Shown piece by piece: positions 23,231 to 33,812 of a DNA stretch of 64,000 bases. Position 1 is the first letter of the stretch; each line of letters starts with the position of its first letter. The position numbers and the translations under genes were made by a program. The notes under the pieces were generated by a model. It ran no database searches, was not told where the DNA came from, and saw only the letters and a list, made by a program, of their open reading frames with translations. This DNA is from Lolium rigidum (lineage: Eukaryota > Streptophyta > Magnoliopsida > Poales > Poaceae): positions 181,132,017 to 181,196,016 of the forward strand of contig NC_061513.1 of NCBI RefSeq assembly GCF_022539505.1, given 5' to 3'.

Positions 23231-23859
23231 TTTTTTTTTGCGAAAGGGATGATATATTAATTCTCCAAACTTACAGAAAGGTCCAGAAACAAAGGAAAAA
23301 TTACAAGGAAGGCCTCTGGATCCCGACGACGACGACGAGCCGGAGCTGACGATGGCGCGCCGCTGCTGAAGCTCCCCAAACATTGGATCGCCGGAGCCCA
23401 CCACACCGTAGACGGGAAGTCACCGAGCACCGCCTCCGAAGAGACTACTGGCCGGGAACGCCGGCGCCGCCGCGAAGAACCTCTCGTATCATCCTCTTAT
23501 TGAACCGCATCCGGATCCACCGCATACCTGGATCTGGCCGTGGTGCAGGGAAAGTCGCACGCAGGTCGGTGAAGCCCCAGAGAACTCCATCGCCGGAGGG
23601 GATCTGCGCGGACAACGGACGAACCAACAGCACCTCCGCCTCCGAAGCGCTGCCGGCCGGACACCTGCCAAGCCCTACCATGAATACACGCCGTGAGACG
23701 GGCTTCCCCCACCCTCCCGCCGCCGGAGCAGCCGACGGAGGGGAGGGAACCCACGCCTCACCGGCGGAAGAGGTGGACCGGCGGTGGACTCTCAAAATCG
23801 CCTCTCAGATCTGTATCGGGGAGAGGAAAGGGAGGGCGACGCTCGTAGATGAGGCCGTG
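23231..23859 (-). mobile_element. Retroposon (LINE- or SINE-like) with 15-bp TSD
   Basis: The sequence TATCTATGTGATTTT occurs at 23216-23230 and at 23860-23874 and brackets a GC-rich insert. On the minus strand the insert ends in a poly(A) tail (T-run 23227-23239) after TTAATATATCATCCCTTTCG, a 3' end I associate with grass non-LTR elements. The 620-bp body has overlapping frames in both orientations but no RT, endonuclease or RNase H motif. It is therefore a 5'-truncated non-autonomous retroposon or a retroposed transcript mobilised by a LINE. Confidence 0.85.
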
Positions 23860-23874
23860 TATCTATGTGATTTT

Positions 23875-24627
23875 CACCAAGTGCAAAATAAGTGGACGCT
23901 AACTGGACAGATAAAAATATGAAATTGGAAGGCAATGTCTGAATGTATGATTTAATTTGGGAATCACAGCTCCAATGAAGCACGTGCACAAAAACATGAT
24001 CAATTATATGAAAAATATGGAATACTCCGTTTAGCCTTCAAACATGGGGTGTTCATTGTATAACATTCAATTGGACCACAAGAATGGCATATGGCTCAAC
24101 TAAAAATGGGGCATCACATATAAAGAGAAAGCCAAGAAAGCGCCATGAAGCTTGAATGGCCAGCTATCAAGAAGGGGCTATTCAGCCTGACCACTCAACT
24201 AATAAATCTAAAAATAGGAATAAATAATCTAATTCTTGTGCAAAGACACAGACAATAAATATTACTCCGCAATAGGATTCATATGAGAGCGTCAAACAGA
24301 GGAGCTATTCAGTGAAGCGATCGGGAATAACCTATGATGTACAAATTTCTAAAAAAATAGAAGCAAGGTGGACAGAATAGGAGCACATCTACAACACACC
24401 TAGTCAATCACCGAAACCTTGTCAACGACAGCGTAAAACCCTTCCACTTAAACCTAAGCACTCGGGGTCACTCCTCAACATCTGCAAATAAGTACACAGG
24501 AAAAATAATAGTGCTCATGTTGACAACAACAATAATGCAAGGGGCATGTATTTCGATTTTTAAGTGATTATGATCACCACCAAAAAATTAATAATGTTAA
24601 TTATCAATAGAAGGAGAAATTACCTAA
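23875..24627. other. Unassigned AT-rich stretch
   Basis: I see no supported feature here. Confidence 0.4.
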
Positions 24628-24633
24628 AAAGTT

Positions 24634-24998
24634 ATTTTTTAAAATCTCACACTTCTATTTCTAAAAAATTATGGCGTTAAATATGTAGATAGATCTGTAC
24701 AGGAGGAGTCTACGCAAAAAAGTCCCGGTAAAAAATACTTGGAATTTTGATAAATACAAAATAAACAAATTTCCGACAAAAAGATGTACTATTTTAATAC
24801 TATTGTACTACCATTTACCGACACAAATTTGTCTTTTTTATATTTCCCATAATACACCATATTTTTTAACGTGACATTTTTACATACATCCATACTATAC
24901 ATATCTACCTATCTATTTAACAACATAATTTTTAGTCATATAAAAGTGTGAGGTTTTAAAATTTTAAAAAATCTGAAATTGGAGGGAGCACTGATGTC
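24634..24998. mobile_element. MITE with long inverted arms
   Basis: The left arm contains TAAAATCTCACACTTCTAT, CTAAAAAATTATG and GTTAAATATGTAGATAG. The right arm is its complement (CTATCTATTTAACAACATAA near 24910 and AAGTGTGAGGTTTTAAAATT near 24945). The paired arms are about 70-90 bp. The right tip continues into TTGGAGGGAGCACT; the left tip is diverged, so the exact boundary and superfamily are uncertain. Confidence 0.65.
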
Positions 24999-25029
24999 CA
25001 TGCGAAAGACACTTTCTGGTTATGATACA

Positions 25030-25980
25030 TAATCATGACCAAATGGAAGACCAACATTTGTGTGCGAGGGTGGGGATTAGGCCGTCCCTAGCCGTACATG
25101 TAGTCCAGAAGACGAATTCGCCCTCCAAGATTTGTGCGCGAACAAGAGGGGTGGGGTGGAGGAGGCAGAATTTGGATGGCTTCCATGGGCGACGAAGTTG
25201 AGAAGGAGCTGGAGATGGCGGAGCTCCGACCACCATCATCGTGCGCTGAAAAGAGGTGGCGTCAATCTTCAGACACCCACATGACGGCATGTTGTTTCCC
25301 CGGATGTGCTCATCCTTGCCACTGTTGACGGTGGGTCGCTACGCCCTGTGCGACGACCGTCGTGCAATCAAGAGTGAAAACACCGATCTCATGGACTCAG
25401 ACGGCGACGTGATGTTTCCCGCACGTGCTCATCCTTGCCATCATCCATGGAGAAGCATGAGAAGCGACGGGGACGGTTGGGTGGGAGGCGATGCACGAAG
25501 AGAGAAGGGACATGGCGACGGATAAGGAGCGGCCACACGATACCTACGAATGGACGCGCCCCATAGCCGCTGGTGACCTCCAGACCCTTGGTCGACATGG
25601 GCGTAACCTCCTCTTCGATGCCTGCTTGATGTCCCGTCTCCATGCCTACGATGGCGCTGCCAGCCAACTCCCTCCTGATATCCTGCGGCGGTTAGGTCAG
25701 CGTCATCTGCCCCGATGGCTGAGCCGACGGACGCGGCTTCGGATGTTGATATTAGGGAGAGGAGCAGGCCCAAACAGAGAGAAGAGATGGGATGGGTGGG
25801 GAATCGAGAAACGATGGAGAGTTAAGCGGCTCATCACTTTGACCGTGTGTAAAAATGGTACAGCCACCCATCGAAGGAATGGAAAAGAACTGCATAGGTG
25901 TTTCCCACTCTCTAAAAATCCTAAAGAGCACCAAAAGTGTACACTGGTTAATTTACAGCAGACCTCAAAATTCTAGGAAA
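25030..25980. other. CpG-rich block without a supported gene
   Basis: GC-rich DNA with several overlapping frames of 60-160 codons on both strands, none with a recognisable domain. A segment containing GTGCTCATCCTTGCCA occurs twice, about 120 bp apart (near 25305 and 25426). It may be a decayed gene fragment or transposon cargo. I would not annotate a protein here. Confidence 0.4.
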
Positions 25981-26035
25981 AAAGAAGTTGGTTGCCCTAT
26001 AATATAGTAGTTATTAGGGTGTGATTGATTTGTGT

Positions 26036-26190
26036 CCGAAACATTAACATAACTTAAACAACTACCTGTATGCAACTTAGAATTAAATTTACACAAAAAG
26101 CACCTTAACTAATTCCAGTATCCAACTTAAGCATATTAGTAAAGCAAACTTAATTAAACCATTAGTCCTGCTTATGCATGTTGATGAAAA
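26036..26190. repeat. Second patch of CAACTTA motifs
   Basis: Five or six AACTTA motifs in the same orientation as the 11.4-14.3 kb field recur here, including CCAACTTAAGCATATTAGTA and the block TTATGCATGTTGATGAAAA, which also occurs near 12170. It is probably a fragment of the same repeat family. Confidence 0.65.
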
Positions 26191-26636
26191 TGGCTACATG
26201 TATCAATGAGAAACAAACACGTTTGATGAATTTGAAAAGCGATGAAAGTCAACAGTCAATCTAAATTGCAGATATCTGTAGAGCAGATATGTGATGCGAG
26301 CAAACATGGCATCAACGAGAAACATAAAACAGGGCATGCATATTCATACCTGAATTGGAGATATCGGACGCCCAGGAACCTCCACAGTCAATCCCTGAAG
26401 CACTTGTGCAGAGCAAAAGATCCACTACACAGAAAATTGCATGCAATGCTCAAATACAAAAGCAAATCGGACCATTCCATGGCATAAATTTCAACCGGTA
26501 GCCCCAAAAACATGGCATCATTAAGAACACAAAACAGGGTGTGCGTACCTAAACAGGGTGTGCAAAGGGGTCAAATGTAAAAATGAGTTACTTATGAAAT
26601 GAATAAAATAAACTTAACTCACCATACTTTCAAGTG
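26191..26636. other. Unassigned stretch
   Basis: I see no supported feature. This is the left flank of the large LINE; its last bases GAACACTT form the target duplication. Confidence 0.4.
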
Positions 26637-26855
26637 GAACACTTTTTTTTTAATTAAGAACACAAGATAAAGAGCAGCAAGCCGCCTCATTAAAAACCTT
26701 CCAGTCCCCTTCGGTACCCTGGTAAGGAAAAGAGTGCGTAAGAAACTTACTGCCCTGAGAGTTTACATAGTGTTCCTACAGTCTAAAGTGACCAAATCCC
26801 GAACGCAGTCAGGAGTTGAATCAAAGACAATATCTGACAAACATGATTTGCCTAA

Positions 26856-27251
26856 CTAAGCTAACACATGGGCTACTCCGTTGTTCACATGGTCTACCTT
26901 TAGAACAGAGATGTCTTGGTAGATCTTCAAGAGCTCTCGAGCCTCCGGAATTAAAGCCCAACTTACAGATTGCTCCTCGGAATTGCTTGATATTGCATGC
27001 ACAACCCGCAAACAATCTGACTCCAAGGACGCTGGCCACCTCCGGAGCGAAGTCAGCTGTCGCAAGCCCTCCAAACACGCGAAGATTTTTGCTTCCTCCG
27101 CACTTGCACAGGACGGTATGAACCTCCATTCAGCTAGGAGGGCAAACCAAGATGGTCTCGAATAATTATACCAATACCCGCACATTTTGTAGTGGAGTCC
27201 CATCTTGCATCGACGTTTGCCTTGACAGCGCCGATCGCCGAGACTGTCCAA
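26856..27251 (-). pseudogene. LINE RNase H domain
   Basis: The minus-strand frame encodes an RNase H-like fold at the C-terminus of LINE ORF2. Landmarks are ECRFIP-like EWRFIPSCASAEEAKIFACL, then SLESDCLRVVHAI with the catalytic aspartate in SD, and the terminal helix VDHVNNGVAHVLA. It follows the zinc-binding domain and precedes the 3' UTR. The join to the upstream frame requires a frameshift near 27260. Confidence 0.82.
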
Positions 27252-27267
27252 GAAGACACAGTACCTG

Positions 27268-28148
27268 TCACCTGTTCTGCACCAGTAAACGAATGATGAT
27301 AATTGACCAAGTAAGGGACTGACGCCGAAACCGATGCCTTCCTGTCGCGCCGTGGACGATGTTGTTACGGTGATGCCAAACGCGCCAAAGCAGGAAGATA
27401 ATCTTAGGTCTTTGATCCTTCACAGCATTTCCTAGGAGTAAAAACAGCCACTCCTTGTTACTTCCTCTAAACGCCACTTCATCTGGGAGGGACCAGTGTG
27501 CCCGTAGTTCCTCTCGGAGAGCCCGAGCAAACGTGCAGCTGACAAGGGCGTGATGTGCATCTTCTGGTGCATGTCCACATATTGTACATATAGGTGTTAC
27601 GTATGGACACGCCTGCTCAAATTCAGGCGAACACCCAAAGAGTCTGAGGCAGCTCTCCAAGCAAAAATCCTCAATTTTGGAGGAACCTTTAATTTCCATA
27701 TAAGATCCCGAACCTTCCGATCACCAGTAGGATCTGAACTAGATTGTCCTCCACTTAGCTCCAACAATTTAGGCTGGATCCCAATGCGATAAACCGATCG
27801 TACACTAAAAAGGCCATTGTGCTCTCCACTCCAAGCCAGAAAATCATCCACTAGGCGCGGTGAAAGTTTGATAGACAGAATTACTGAAGCATCATGAGGG
27901 AAGCAGCATTCACGCACAACACTTTCATTCCAAGTTCTAGTGTTATGATCAATAAGCTCTGATACCCATTTGCGCCGTGAATTACCTCTCTTACCATCTA
28001 CATGAAGTGCACCGGTCCTAGGTACCCAATTGTCTCGATAGATTTTCACACTTGATCCAGTACCAATCCGCCAAATAATTCCCTTTTTCAAGAATTCAAG
28101 TCCATGAACAATACCTTGCCAAGTCCGAGATTGGTTCTGAATGAACAC
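27268..28148 (-). pseudogene. LINE zf-RVT region, frameshifted
   Basis: Two overlapping minus-strand frames (28148-27597 and 27699-27268) carry WRIGTGSSVKIYRDNWVPR, LIWKLKVPPKLRIFAWRAA and then CTICGHAPEDAHHALVSC, the linker and cysteine/histidine cluster typical of the domain after plant LINE RTs. The frame changes around 27600-27690. The region 28150-28560 between this and the RT is also LINE ORF2 but too shifted to follow in one frame. Confidence 0.83.
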
Positions 28149-28559
28149 CGTATCCAGCAGGTGGCCAGAGGGGTAGTACCTTGCTTTGAGAAGACGAGCA
28201 CATAGACTATCAGGATACTGTAGCAGTCTCCACGCCTATCTGGCCAGGAGTGCCTGATTGAATATTCAAATCTCAGAAACCAGTGCCGCCATGAGATTTT
28301 GGTCTTGCAACTTTGTCCCAGGCTAACCAATGTACCTTTCTTTTATTAACCTCATCACCCCATCAGAAGTTTCGGATAATTTTCTCCAGCTCGTCGACTA
28401 GACCCATGGGGAATCTAAACACCCCCATAGCATATGTAGATACAGATTGCAGAACTGATTTAATGAGAATGTCCTTTGCACCCGATGACATATATTTTTT
28501 CTACCAATCACTCGCATGCTTCGAGAATTTACCTTTAGTTTATTTGAACTTTCCCTTTG

Positions 28560-29687
28560 TCAACCTCCTTCAGGCACCGGCAGGCCTAAATATTTTTCTT
28601 CAAAGCAACTAGTATCATACTTCAGGATCTCCTTGATTTCAGCCTGCACATCAGCCGTGCACTGATCACCATACATGACGGAGCATTTTCCGAGGCTTAC
28701 TAGTTGTCCAGTACCTCGTTCATAGCGGTCAAGGATAGATTTGACTACCCTTGCTTGATCCACCGAACCCTCAAAGAAGAGAAGACTATCATCCGCAAAT
28801 AAGAGATGTGAGATGCTAGGGGCACGCCGGCATATGTGGAGCTCACGTAGCGCATTGTTTTCAATTTCCTTCCGAATAAGACATGAGAGACCATCAGCAA
28901 CAAACAAGAAAAGGTACGGTGAGAGGGGATCACCTTGGCGAATGCCGCGAGAAGGAGTGAAGGAGTCCAACATATTTCCGTTAAAGCGAACTGTATATCG
29001 ACCGGTGGTCACACACGCCATCACCCACCGAATCCATTGACAATGAAAGTCCAACTTCGCTAAAACCCCTTCCAAAAACCTCCAATCTACACGGTCATAA
29101 GCTTTGGCCATGTCCAACTTGTACGCACAATATTTCTTCCGAGCTGCTGAACCAGTCTGAATCGAGTGAATGCATTCAAAGGCCATTAGCGCATTGTCAG
29201 TAATAAGACGCCCAGGAACAAACGCACTCTGTGTCGGAGAGATGATATCTTGGAGAAAAAGCCTCAACCTATTCACCAAGCATTTCGAGACAACTTTGAA
29301 AATAACATTGCAAAGGCTAATTGGGTGAAAATCCTTCAGCTCTTCCGGGTCATTTTTCTTGGGTATTAGGACAATCACCGTGTCGTTAACCTCATCAGGC
29401 ATGACACCGGTGTGAAAGAAGAGCTTCACCGCATGTACCACCTCCTCCTTCATGAGATCCCAGTTTCGTTGCAGAAATCGTGATGGAAAACCATCCAGTC
29501 CAGGGGCTTTTAAAGGTCCAATTTGAAATAGAGCGTCACTGATTTCTCTTTCTGTAAAAGGGGCACATAGCTTCTCATTAGTCTCATCGTCTACACATCT
29601 CTGCATGGCATCAAGGACAGGGGATGGATCAATAGCCTCTTCTCGCGAGTAAAGATTCTGGAAAAAGTCCCTTGTCTGATTCTCCAT
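28560..29687 (-). CDS. LINE reverse transcriptase, open frame 375 aa
   Basis: This is the catalytic RT of LINE ORF2, open for 375 codons. Blocks in order: APFTEREISDALFQ and IGPLKAPGLDGFPSRFLQ near the N-terminus, VIVLIPKKNDPEELKDFHPI, SAFVPGRLITDNALMAFE, YKLDMAKAYDRVDW with a catalytic aspartate, GIRQGDPLSPYLF, and the active-site box FADD (bases 28788-28799), a common variant of YADD in plant LINEs. It ends in KYLGLPVPEGG, after which the frame is lost. The RT core itself looks intact. Confidence 0.9.
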   Translation of the reverse strand: MENQTRDFFQNLYSREEAIDPSPVLDAMQRCVDDETNEKLCAPFTEREISDALFQIGPLKAPGLDGFPSRFLQRNWDLMKEEVVHAVKLFFHTGVMPDEVNDTVIVLIPKKNDPEELKDFHPISLCNVIFKVVSKCLVNRLRLFLQDIISPTQSAFVPGRLITDNALMAFECIHSIQTGSAARKKYCAYKLDMAKAYDRVDWRFLEGVLAKLDFHCQWIRWVMACVTTGRYTVRFNGNMLDSFTPSRGIRQGDPLSPYLFLFVADGLSCLIRKEIENNALRELHICRRAPSISHLLFADDSLLFFEGSVDQARVVKSILDRYERGTGQLVSLGKCSVMYGDQCTADVQAEIKEILKYDTSCFEEKYLGLPVPEGG

Positions 29688-30229
29688 CTCCCCGTGTCAG
29701 TTGTCCAAGTGCCATCTAGTCGCCTGAGTAGACGCACTCTATTTTTCCGTCGCCTCCATGAAGCCTGCCTATGAAAATACTTAGTATTACGGTCTCTTTC
29801 TCTCAGCCAAGCAACCCTGGATCGCTGCATCCATAAAATCTCCTCCCTATAGAGGAGCTCATCCATCTCTTTCTCAATGCCAATACGGGAAGCATTACTG
29901 ATATCATTCATAAGATGTTGCAGGTCCTCAAGGAGAGCTCGCTTCTTTTCTATTTCCTTAGGGATTGATTTGAAGTGCGTTTTCCGCCAACTTTGCAGGT
30001 TGCTCATCATAGTCTTCAACGAAACCGCAACATCGCCAAGATCCCTCACCGATACCCTACGAGACCAAGCTTCCTCCACAGCCGCAGCTAGAGACGGTTC
30101 CCATTCCCAAACAACTTCATAGCACATGATAGGAGTATTGGACATGCAGCTAGTGGCCTCATCCGCCGATAATAAAAGGGGGCAGTGATCTGAACGTGTA
30201 GAAACAAGGTGTCGCAGCCGATATTCCAA
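29591..30229 (-). pseudogene. LINE ORF2 linker between endonuclease and RT
   Basis: The minus-strand frame begins with the end of the endonuclease (STRSDHCPLLL, the SDH motif) and continues through a helical, charged linker ending RDRNTKYFHRQASWRRRKNR. That motif directly precedes the RT in plant LINEs. The frame overlaps the RT frame by about 97 bp, so a frameshift near 29690 separates them. Confidence 0.8.
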
Positions 30230-30830
30230 GAAAATGGGATGACCAATCTGGGGATGCCACCACTCTATCTAGCCGAACTTTAACATTTCTTTCTCCCTTA
30301 TGTTTATTGTCGAAGGTCTAGGGGGCTCCGACAAAATCAATATCATGTAGATCACAGTGCGACAAGACCTCTCTAAAATCCATCATAAGCCTCTCGGAGC
30401 GAGCAGTTACAGAAAAGTGCTCCTCTTGCCACATTGCTTCATTGAAGTCCCCCATCATCATCCAAGGTCTGTCCGAACGGTCCTTGATCTACCGTAGCTT
30501 CGTCCACATATGATGACGATCAGACGCTTTGGGTTCAACATAGATAAAAGTTCCCCTCCACAAATGCTCAAAAGGGCCGCCACTAATATGCACGTCGATA
30601 TGGTGGTTGCTGAAAGAAAGAAGATCAACAGTGATATCTTATGTCCAGTACAAGGCCAGACCACCTCCTTTGCCCGTTCCTTTGACCTGGAAGTATTCTT
30701 TCATTCCAATACGAAAGCGAAGGTTCTCGACCCTCTCCTTACTTTGCCTAGTCTCATAAATAAAGACTAGGAAGGGCTTATAAGTTTGCACCAGGCAGAT
30801 AAGTTTGAGGAGGACCGCCGATGTTGCCAA
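30230..30830 (-). pseudogene. LINE APE-type endonuclease, badly broken
   Basis: Short frames on the minus strand preserve parts of the endonuclease: FLVFIYETRQSKERVENLRF (the region around the catalytic glutamate, normally ExK), then GTGKGGGLALYW. Several frame changes follow before the SDH motif at about 30190. The nuclease could not be produced from this copy. Confidence 0.75.
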
Positions 30831-31149
30831 TTTAGTAGGGGTAGTGCTTGTCTTCCTGACCTTAGACCGATCCCGAGGATCAGTGTATTGTGGGGGAGGG
30901 GTGGAATCATGTCAAGTTCAGCTGTCTCCATAGGAGTAGCAGAAGGTGCCTTAGAGCCAGGATCTTCAGCGCTGAGGTTCAAATTCCTCCTAGCACCAGC
31001 CCCAGCATCAGTCTCAATAGTATCAGTAGGTTTGATTGGGCTGGAGGTGTCATCCTTCAAGTCCGCATCATCATCAAGCGATGCGTCTTGCGATGATCAT
31101 TTGCATGGCATTCCTTGAGGTGAACCACGACCAGTTCTACCTCGGCCCC
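30767..31149 (-). pseudogene. LINE ORF1, C-terminal part (after the gypsy insertion point)
   Basis: This continues the ORF1 frame interrupted at 38053 by the gypsy element. It reads a basic glycine-rich stretch (RGRTGRGSPQG), an in-frame TGA near 31098, then an acidic and proline-rich tail containing DDTSSPIKPTDTIETDAGAG. It overlaps the start of the endonuclease region. The five bases GCCCC at 31145-31149 are the gypsy target duplication. Confidence 0.7.
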
Positions 31150-32803
31150 TGATACGTCTCCGACGTATCGATAATTTCTTATGTTCTATGCCATATTATT
31201 GATGATACCTACATGTTTTATGCACACTTTATGTCATATTCGTGCATTTTCTGGAACTAACCTATTAACAAGATGCCGAAGTGGTTGTTGTTTTCTGCTG
31301 TTTTTGGTTTCAGAAATCCTAGTAACGAAATATTCTCGGAATCGGACGAAATCAAGACCCAGGTTCCTATTTTCACCGGAAGCATCCAGAACACCCGAGA
31401 GCCGCCAGAGGGGGGCCCTGTGGGCCCCAGATGATAGGGTGGCGCGGCCCGGGCCCTGGCCGCGCCAGCCTATGGTGTGGCCACCCCTTCGACCCTCCCG
31501 CGCCGCCTCTTCGCCTATATAAAGCCTCCGTCGCGAAAACCCTGATGCGAAAAACTACGATACGGAAAACCTTCCAGAGCCGCCGCCATTCGCGAAGCCA
31601 AGATCTGGGGGACAGGAGTCTCTGTTCCGGCACCCTGCCGGAGCGGGAAAGTGCCCCCGGAAGGCTTCTCCATCGACACCGCTGCCATCTCCACCGCCAT
31701 CTTCATCACCGCTGCTGCTCCCATGAGGAGGGAGTAGTTCTCCATCGAGGCTCGGGGCTGTACCGGTAGCTATGTGGTTAATCTCTCTCCTATGTGCTTC
31801 AATACAATAATCTCATGAGCTGCCTTACATGATTGAGATTCATATGATGATGCTTGTAATCTAGATGTCATTATGCTAGTCAAGTGAGTTTTACTTATGT
31901 GATCTCCGGAGACTCCTTGTCCCACGTGTGTAAAGGTGACAGTGTGTGCACCGTGTGGGTCTCTTAGGCTATATTTCACAGAATACTTATTCACTGTTGA
32001 ATGGCATAGTGAGGTGCTTATTTATATCTCTTTATGATTGCAATGTGTTTGTATCACAATTTATCTATGTGCTACTCTAGCAATGTTATTAAAGTAGTTT
32101 TATTCCTCCCGCACGTGTGCAAAGGTGACAGTGTGTGCACCGTGTTAGTACTTGGTTTATGCTATGATCATGATCTCTTGTAGATTGCGAAGTTAACTAT
32201 TGCTATGATAATATTGATGTGATCTATTCCTCCTACATATGCATGAAGGTGACAGTGTGCATGCTATGCTAGTACTTGGTTTAGTCTTTTGATCTATCTT
32301 ACACTAAAGGTTACTAAAATATGAGCATTATTGTGGAGCTTGTTAACTCCGGCATTGAGGGTTCGTGTAATCCTACGCAATGTGTTCATCATCCAACAAA
32401 AGTGTAGAGTATGCATTTATCTATTCTCGTTATGTGATCAATGTTGAGAGTGTCCACTAGTGAAAGTGTAATCCCTAGGCCTTGTTCCTAAATACTGCTA
32501 TCGCCGCTTGTTTACTGTCCTGGGCAAAGCACTTTTCTGGTGCCGTTGCTACTACTTATTCATACCACCTGTATTTCACTATCTCTTCGCCGAACTAGTG
32601 CACCTATTAGGTGTGTTGGGGACACAAGAGACTTCTTGCTTTGTGGTTGCAGGGTTGCATGAGAGGGATATCTTTGACCTCTTCCTCCCTGAGTGCGATA
32701 AACCTTGGGTAATCCACTTAAGGGAAACTTGTTGCTGTTCTACAAACCTCTGCTCTTGGAGGCCCAACACTGTCTACAAGAATAGAAGCTCCCGTAGACA
32801 TCA
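31150..32803 (+). repeat. 5' LTR
   Basis: This 1,654-bp repeat starts TGATACGTC and ends ACATCA. Promoter elements include a TATA box (CTATATAAAG, 31515-31524) downstream of a GC-rich block. The right half contains three copies of an AAAGGTGACAGTGTG-like unit (near 31933, 32120 and 32246). A tRNA-Asp-like relic (CTTTTCTGGTGCCGTTGC) occurs at about 32530, inside the LTR. Confidence 0.95.
31516..31523 (+). promoter_or_regulatory. LTR TATA box
   Basis: TATATAAA occurs 366 bp into the LTR, with the equivalent at 36765-36772 in the 3' LTR. It probably drives transcription of the element. Confidence 0.7.
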
Positions 32804-32813
32804 AGCACTTTTC

Positions 32814-32831
32814 TGGCGCCGTTGCCGGGGA
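32814..32831 (+). promoter_or_regulatory. Primer-binding site (tRNA-Asp)
   Basis: TGGCGCCGTTGCCGGGGA is complementary to the 3' end of plant tRNA-Asp (…CCCCGGCAACGGCGCCA) and lies 10 bp after the 5' LTR. A second identical copy at 32917-32934 sits in a repeated AAGCACTTTTC context. Confidence 0.85.
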
Positions 32832-32916
32832 GGGAAGGTAAACGGCACTCACACATTGGCAAGCCCGGCAACTAAACACTTTTCCTCCCTCGTCAACTAC
32901 GCGCCAAGCACTTTTC

Positions 32917-32934
32917 TGGCGCCGTTGCCGGGGA
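32917..32934 (+). repeat. Second copy of the primer-binding site
   Basis: This is an exact repeat of the 18-nt site 103 bp downstream, in a duplicated context CAAGCACTTTTCTGGCGCCG. It reflects a local tandem duplication of the leader. Confidence 0.85.
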
Positions 32935-33070
32935 GGAAAGGTAAAAATGCACTCATACTCCGGTCCCGAGTAACGATACTTTTCGGCACCATTGTGTTTG
33001 TGCTCGAAGCTATTTCCTTTAGATCCTGCAATTGCATCTTTTTGTTTCTTGTTTACACTAGTTTGGCATA

Positions 33071-33812
33071 ATGGACAACAATGAGCTTCTTATTCTATTT
33101 CCTGATTTAAAACATGGATTGTTTGATGCGAAAATTAAAAAACCTATGAAATCTTATTTGCATGCTCGGTAGTAATATTAGTATGAACGCTTTGAACACC
33201 ATTGTTGATAATAATGTAGAAAGTTCTAAGCTTGGGGAAGCTGGTTTTCATGATCTTTTTAGTCCCCCAAGCATTGAGGAGAAAATTTACTTTGATGATG
33301 CTTTGCCTCCTATTTATGATGATAATAATGATAGTAGTCTTTTAGTATCGCCTGTTATGGAGGATAAATTTGATTATGATTACAATATGCCTCCTATATT
33401 TGATGATGAGAATAATAATGATAGCTACTTTGTTGAATTTGCTCCCACTACAACTAATAAAATTGATTATGCCTATGTAGAGAGTAATAATTTTATGCAT
33501 GAGACTCATGATAAGAATGCTTTATGTGATAGTTATATTGTTGAGTTTGCTCATGATGCTACTGAAAGTTATTATGAGAGAGGAAAATATGGTTGTAGAA
33601 ATTTTCATGTTACTAAAACACCTCTCTATGTGCTGAAATTTTTGAAGCTACACTTGTTTTATCTTCCTATGCTTGTCACTTTGCTCTTCATGAACTTGTT
33701 TATTTACAAGATTCCTATGCATAGGAAGCATGTTCGACTTAAATGTGTTTTGAATTTGCCTCTTGATGCTCTCTTTTGCTTCAAATACTATTTCTTGCAA
33801 GTGCATCATTAA
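33071..33812 (+). CDS. Internal ORF of the non-autonomous gypsy element, function unknown
   Basis: Two adjoining frames form one reading unit. The first starts at ATG 33071 (MDNNELLILFPDLKHGLF) and stops at 33172. The second is open from about 33162 to 33812 in another frame, so a single-base shift near 33168 separates them. The product is acidic in its first two thirds, with repeated DDxxxDS blocks (IYDDNNDSSLL, FDDENNNDSYF) and VEFA repeats. A hydrophobic segment follows (LFYLPMLVTLLFMNLFIY), then a basic tail. No gag zinc knuckle, protease or polymerase motif is present. Similar frames are, as I recall, common in non-autonomous Triticeae gypsy elements, but no role is established to my knowledge. 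Confidence 0.5.

Larger units (their letters stand above)
26643..31149 (-). mobile_element. Full-length LINE with RNase H, 3' part
   Basis: This and 38053-39027 are the two halves of one LINE on the minus strand, separated by the gypsy element 31150-38052. This half carries the end of ORF1, endonuclease, RT, zinc-binding and RNase H domains, then the 3' UTR and a poly(A) tail (T-run 26643-26651). A target duplication GAACACTTYTTTT is visible at 26637-26649 (partly merged with the tail) and 39028-39040. Without the insertion the LINE is about 5.5 kb, a full length for the class. Frameshifts and stops show it is inactive. Confidence 0.92.

Noticed and set aside
32814..32831. tRNA-Asp gene fragment
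   Set aside because: Only the 18-nt complement of the tRNA 3' end is present, at the correct position for a primer-binding site.
33648..33812. Envelope-like transmembrane protein in the gypsy element
   Set aside because: One hydrophobic stretch exists, but no signal peptide, cleavage site or other envelope feature; I left the function unknown.
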